Assembly (NCBI GenBank): GCA_003175865.1
Contig: PSRF01000371.1
Coordinates: 1 to 9,826 of the forward strand
Direction of reading: 5' to 3'
Origin: Blastocatellia bacterium
GTDB lineage: Bacteria > Acidobacteriota > Blastocatellia > Pyrinomonadales > Pyrinomonadaceae
DNA: 9,826 nucleotides
Positions 6,798 through 9,826 of the stretch are shown one piece after another. The notes below the pieces were generated by a model, which did no database searches, was not told where the DNA came from, and saw only the letters and a list, made by a program, of their open reading frames with translations. Positions within the stretch are counted from its first letter, which is position 1. Every line of letters begins with the position of its first letter. The position numbers and the translations under genes were made by a program.

Positions 6798-7574
6798 CTA
6801 TGGCTTCAGTTGCTTGGTGCGGTTCTTAATGAAGTAGTCAACCAACTCTGATGCTGAGTTGTCCATCTCCACCACAAAACCATCGACCTTGCCAGTGAAA
6901 TAGTTGAAGAGCCACACCGCAGGCACAGCGACGAGCAATCCGAGTGCGGTTGTAAATAGCGCCTCAGAGATTCCGCCCGCCACTGCCGCAATACCGGCCG
7001 ACTCAGCGTTCTTCATGCCGCGGAAAGCGTTAATAATTCCAAACACTGTTCCGAAGAGTCCCACGAACGGAGCTGTCGAACCGATGGTGGCAAGACCAGA
7101 AAGACCACGCTTGAACTCAGCAGTCTTGATGGCAATCGCACGTTGAAGTGCGCGCTTGGAAGCCTCGATCTCGTCACCGGATATATCGGCTGACGCTTCG
7201 TGTGCACGAAACTCCTGAAGGCCGCTACTCACAACCATCGCGAGGTGCGACTTACGATGCTTGTCGCTGATATTGATAGCTTCTTCGATGCGATCATTCT
7301 TCAACGCTTGGGCGACACGCGGAGCAAACTCACGCGACTGTTTCTTTGCAGCCGAGTACGTCAAGTAACGCTCCACCATGATAGCGATTGAATAGACCGA
7401 CATGATCAAGAGGACGACGACAACCGCGATGGCTACGCCGCCCATATTCTTCACCATTTCAGTGATTGTAAACTGGGTACCAGTTTCAGGACTTGCACCG
7501 GCGGTCGCGCCTTCCTGCAACATTACCAGCAGACCCAGCGCCTTGGTTCCTAAAAGACTTGTTAGAATCGTCAC
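6798..7574 (-). CDS. exbB: ExbB (MotA/TolQ/ExbB proton channel family)
   Basis: A 258-residue inner-membrane stator of the Ton system. The chosen start is GTG 7574-7572 because GGAGGG lies 9 bases upstream; an in-frame TTG at 7580 is too close to that site. Three membrane segments are seen at about 45-66, 160-184 and 203-226. Key channel residues are kept: Thr167 in STAPFVGLFGTVFGII, and Glu204 plus Thr209 in GGISEALFTTALGLL, matching Thr148, Glu176 and Thr181 of E. coli ExbB. An additional N-terminal hydrophobic stretch (SLLGTKALGLLVML) precedes a flexible Ala/Gly/Thr segment and may be a periplasmic extension or signal-like region. Neighbours tonB, exbD1 and exbD2 make ExbB more likely than TolQ. 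Confidence 0.94.
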   Translation of the reverse strand: MTILTSLLGTKALGLLVMLQEGATAGASPETGTQFTITEMVKNMGGVAIAVVVVLLIMSVYSIAIMVERYLTYSAAKKQSREFAPRVAQALKNDRIEEAINISDKHRKSHLAMVVSSGLQEFRAHEASADISGDEIEASKRALQRAIAIKTAEFKRGLSGLATIGSTAPFVGLFGTVFGIINAFRGMKNAESAGIAAVAGGISEALFTTALGLLVAVPAVWLFNYFTGKVDGFVVEMDNSASELVDYFIKNRTKQLKP

Positions 7575-7582
7575 GATCAAAA

Positions 7583-7588
7583 CCCTCC
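7583..7588 (-). promoter_or_regulatory. Shine-Dalgarno that sets the exbB start
   Basis: GGAGGG on the minus strand lies 9 bases before GTG 7574 but only 2 bases before the in-frame TTG at 7580, so the GTG is preferred. Confidence 0.7.
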
Positions 7589-7613
7589 AAGAGTTTTATT
7601 AGATTGATAGCAA

Positions 7614-7667
7614 GCAGAGATGCTCGTCGGTCCAACTGGCACCGACCGCAGCATTCAAACTCTCTGC
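7614..7667 (-). promoter_or_regulatory. Extended hairpin in the tonB-exbB spacer
   Basis: GCAGAGA (7614-7620) pairs with TCTCTGC (7661-7667). Inside it TGC (7621-7623) pairs with GCA (7648-7650), and GTCGGT (7626-7631) with ACCGAC (7641-7646). Together they make a long interrupted stem filling most of the 96-base spacer. No strong T-run follows directly, so an mRNA-stability or processing element is more likely than a terminator. Confidence 0.4.
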
Positions 7668-7670
7668 GGT

Positions 7671-8453
7671 TTATTGAGCCACGAAGTTGTACGTGATTAC
7701 TCCCGTTACTTTGACGGGCTGTCCCGAAAGTTTTGTCGGAGAGAATCTCGCCCCGCGCGCAGCAGCAACAGCAACAGCTTGCAGCAGCGGATGTCCTGAC
7801 ACAGCGTGCGCCGAGATTACATTACCGTTTTCGTCGATGGTTACCTGAACCACAACCGTGCCTGCGGCATGTGCTGCCCTGGCAATAGCCGGATAAGCTG
7901 GCTTGGGTAAGCTCAGAGCTTTACCGTTAAGCACACCACCTGAAATTGGGGCTCGAGGTGGAGGAGGAGGCGCTGGTGGCGGCGGTTCATCTGCGATCTG
8001 TACTTTGGTAGGGGCGGTCACTACGGTGCCGGCTCCTGGCCCAGCGGGCATTGGTGCAGCGGCATTCGACGACTCGTTACCGATTACGGTAGTTACACCA
8101 CGTCGCACCGGCGGAATGTCGCTGGCTTTTGCCGAAACTTCCTTGGGGACTAATTCTGTTCGCGTGACGTCTGCAATCAGCTCTTTGCGAACGTCGACAT
8201 TCTGTTCAATCTTCTGCGGCTTGACTTCTTGTTTCTGTTCTTCCTGTTTCTGCTGTTGCGGCACAGGGACAGGCGCTACGAGTGTAGTCAATTCGAGTTC
8301 CATCTCGCCGAGGTGATTGTCGTACCAGTAGATACCGGCCACAAAGAATGCCAGCATTAGCACGCCGTAGATGAGCGCTGTAGCCACAATAAACGAGCCT
8401 TTTCGCTCCAAATCGGCTTTATGTGAACTAGACTCAACAAGGTGATCGAACAT
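7671..8453 (-). CDS. tonB: TonB-family energy transducer
   Basis: A 260-residue protein with TonB architecture. It has a short cytoplasmic start, one membrane segment at about 20-43 (FIVATALIYGVLMLAFFVAGIYW) and a periplasmic linker. The linker has Gln/Lys/Glu-rich and proline-rich parts (PVPVPQQQ, 62-68; a Pro-rich block with Ala and Arg, 157-169). A C-terminal TonB domain follows at about 179-260 (LPKPAYPAIARAAHAAGTVVVQVTIDENG to GVITYNF). It should carry ExbB/ExbD energy to outer-membrane transporters. GGAGG lies 10 bases before the ATG. It is the first gene of tonB-exbB-exbD-exbD-TPR, with a predicted promoter about 270 bases upstream. No histidine is seen in the membrane helix, unlike enteric TonB. 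No TonB-dependent receptor lies in the window, so the substrate is unknown. Confidence 0.93.
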   Translation of the reverse strand: MFDHLVESSSHKADLERKGSFIVATALIYGVLMLAFFVAGIYWYDNHLGEMELELTTLVAPVPVPQQQKQEEQKQEVKPQKIEQNVDVRKELIADVTRTELVPKEVSAKASDIPPVRRGVTTVIGNESSNAAAPMPAGPGAGTVVTAPTKVQIADEPPPPAPPPPPRAPISGGVLNGKALSLPKPAYPAIARAAHAAGTVVVQVTIDENGNVISAHAVSGHPLLQAVAVAAARGARFSPTKLSGQPVKVTGVITYNFVAQ

Positions 8454-8820
8454 GTATCTTTATCCTCCCAATTCCGGCGCCAAATGGATCAAGGGTCGCA
8501 AACGAACTGAGTGACTGTCTCAAAAGTCGACTTATTTGTGCCGCTTGATTTCCGTCAAGAAGTGGGGAAACAGCAGCTCCTGCGATATTGAGCACACCGA
8601 AATGACTGGAAGCCGCTGTGCGAGAAAAAACTCGCCGGCCCGCTCAACAACAGACCACTGCGCGTCCAACCACCCTTTTTACACGCACGGTCGACTCTTT
8701 GAGTTTATTTAATTGGCCAGCAACGCTCGCAGTCTATTTGCATAGCATTTCAAAGTCAAGCGCAAAGTTGGATTCGCAACCTTGACGTTCGACTAAAATC
8801 AGAAACCAATAGAATGACAG
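8454..8820. other. 367-base spacer between secF and tonB
   Basis: No convincing gene is seen here. From the secF side it holds a weak imperfect hairpin at 8763-8784 (CAAAGTTG with CAACCTTG, no T-run), which may mark the secF end. Next is the predicted tonB promoter (8731-8759), and then three small dyads: ACTC-TTT-GAGT (8694-8704), GCGAG-A6-CTCGC (8620-8635), and CTTGA-N6-TCAAG (8544-8559). The stretch from about 8724 to 8454 would be a long tonB leader. I looked for a cobalamin-riboswitch box in it and did not find one. Confidence 0.6.
8731..8759 (-). promoter_or_regulatory. Predicted promoter of the tonB-exb operon
   Basis: On the minus strand TTGACT (8754-8759) and TAGACT (8731-8736) are exactly 17 bases apart, with five and four consensus matches. 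Transcription would begin near 8724, giving a leader of about 270 bases. A weaker alternative, TTGACG near 8554-8559 with an A/T-rich -10, would give a shorter leader. Confidence 0.5.
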
Positions 8821-9826
8821 TTATGCGTTGCTGGCACCGCTCGAGCGTTTACCTGCCCGCGCAGTCAAGGTGTCGCGTGGAACCGACTTCGTCGGACTCG
8901 GTACATTTGTCCTGACTGGTCGATTAAACTTCAACGTTGCTGCACGATTTGCCGCTTCAAGACGTTGCTCCCACCAAACCATTATCGGGCTCGCAATTGC
9001 CACAGATGAATAAGTTCCGAAAGTGATCCCAATCAGAAGCGCGAGCGAGAAACCTCTCAACACCTCGCCGCCAAAAAGAACCATCGCTAACACCGATAGG
9101 AAAACCAGTCCGGATGTGATCACAGTTCGTGAAAGCGTTTGATTGATCGAATCATTCGTAACTTTGTAAAGCGAGTCTCTGCGATGAAGTTTACGATTTT
9201 CACGAATTCGATCGAAGACAACGATCGTATCGTTGACAGAAAAACCGACGAGAGTTAGCAAGGCCGCAATGACGGTTAAGCTAACTTCCCACTGGAAGAT
9301 TGAGAAGAAGCCCAACGTCACAAGCACATCGTGAAACACAGCGATAACGGCGGCGGCGCCATACGTCCATTCAAATCGCAAAGCAATGTAAACAAGAATA
9401 CCAACCAACGCGGCGAGCGTTACTGCGATCGCCTTGTTACGAAGTTGAGCGCCGGCGATCGCACCAACGGCGTCGGTACCAACAATCTCAAACGCGGCGC
9501 TGCCGTCTCCTGAGAGATGCAGCTTAGGATCTGCTTCCACTCCAAACGTGCCCAAGGCCTTCCTAACCTGACCTCGGCCAGCATCGACCTGCGACTTGGA
9601 TTCAGCGTCCCCGCTACCTTCCAAAGGCAACTTAATCAAGACGGTGTCAGGACTATTGATGACCGGCTGAACGACAGCGTCCTTTACGCTTTGTTTGACA
9701 AGTGCGTCTCTAATCGCCTCATCCGTAGGTTTTTGTTTGAACTTTACCGTAACGACCGTTCCCCCCTTGAAGTCAACACCCAAGTTAAAAGGTTGACGGT
9801 GCGTTGCGGTTCGGATGACGGCAGAA
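8821..9826 (-). CDS. secF: Protein translocase subunit SecF, N-terminus outside window
   Basis: The frame is open to the right edge, with 334 residues visible. The TTG at 9783 falls inside the conserved NLGVDFKGG motif and is not the start. SecF works with SecD and SecYEG in the inner membrane, using the proton-motive force to complete protein export. The visible part begins in the first periplasmic domain, just after the missing first membrane helix. It continues through helices 2-6, with FHDVLVTLGFF and VGFSVNDTIVVFDRIREN, the typical SecF block, and ends in a basic ~45-residue cytoplasmic tail rich in Arg, Ser and Thr. No SecD domain precedes it within the window; secD probably lies just to the right. 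A fused SecDF cannot be excluded. Confidence 0.95.
   Translation of the reverse strand, partial: SAVIRTATHRQPFNLGVDFKGGTVVTVKFKQKPTDEAIRDALVKQSVKDAVVQPVINSPDTVLIKLPLEGSGDAESKSQVDAGRGQVRKALGTFGVEADPKLHLSGDGSAAFEIVGTDAVGAIAGAQLRNKAIAVTLAALVGILVYIALRFEWTYGAAAVIAVFHDVLVTLGFFSIFQWEVSLTVIAALLTLVGFSVNDTIVVFDRIRENRKLHRRDSLYKVTNDSINQTLSRTVITSGLVFLSVLAMVLFGGEVLRGFSLALLIGITFGTYSSVAIASPIMVWWEQRLEAANRAATLKFNRPVRTNVPSPTKSVPRDTLTARAGKRSSGASNA

Noticed and set aside
7903..8316. Plus-strand 137-residue open frame antisense to tonB
   Set aside because: It is the reverse side of the proline-rich tonB linker, giving Gly/Ser/Cys-rich nonsense, and lacks a ribosome binding site.
8434..8595. Minus-strand GTG-initiated open frame of 53 residues ending inside the tonB start
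   Set aside because: There is no Shine-Dalgarno before the GTG, it overlaps the tonB ribosome binding site, and the product resembles no family I know. It is most likely chance openness of the leader.
8454..8820. Possible cobalamin riboswitch before tonB
   Set aside because: A CCACTG-like string occurs only on the opposite strand near 8655, and no conserved box is found in the leader orientation.

Overview
The window looks like ordinary core chromosome from a Gram-negative-type bacterium. It has TonB/ExbB/ExbD, lipoproteins with lipoboxes and a SecF. My best guess is Acidobacteriota, perhaps the Blastocatellia/Pyrinomonadales. This rests on the general look of the proteins (the TonB N-terminus, a lipoprotein SurA-like foldase with a Ser/Thr/Pro/Ala tail, a single bifunctional Rel) and on about 50% GC. 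It is inference only; no search was run.

Layout from left to right. The N-terminal part of an ABC-F ATPase runs off the left edge on the minus strand (1-323). Behind a GC-rich hairpin lies a lipoprotein SurA/PrsA-type foldase (402-1589, minus). Ribosomal protein L28 (rpmB, 1756-1950) is the only gene on the plus strand and is divergent from the foldase. Convergent with rpmB, and separated from it by a strong bidirectional hairpin, is ridA (2013-2393, minus). Then comes a full-length bifunctional (p)ppGpp synthetase/hydrolase rel (2481-4667, minus). Upstream of rel is a minus-strand operon read tonB (7671-8453), exbB (6798-7574), exbD1 (6245-6709), exbD2 (5723-6223), TPR lipoprotein (4775-5632). 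It ends in an intrinsic terminator whose U-tract abuts the rel promoter. The right edge holds secF (8821-9826, 5' end outside the window), followed by a 367-base spacer with the likely tonB operon promoter.

How the parts fit together. The Ton module should use the proton-motive force (ExbB/ExbD stator and TonB) to energise outer-membrane transporters. SecF, the foldase and the TPR lipoprotein also act in the envelope. Rel, RidA, L28 and the ABC-F protein belong to growth control, metabolite repair and translation.

No mobile element, CRISPR array, defence system or clearly new system was seen. The points worth a second look are regulatory or about protein detail. They are face-to-face -10 elements between rpmB and the foldase, a hairpin at the predicted 5' end of the rpmB mRNA, structured spacers inside the tonB-exb operon, a parvulin domain lacking its usual histidines, and a terminator merged with the rel promoter.
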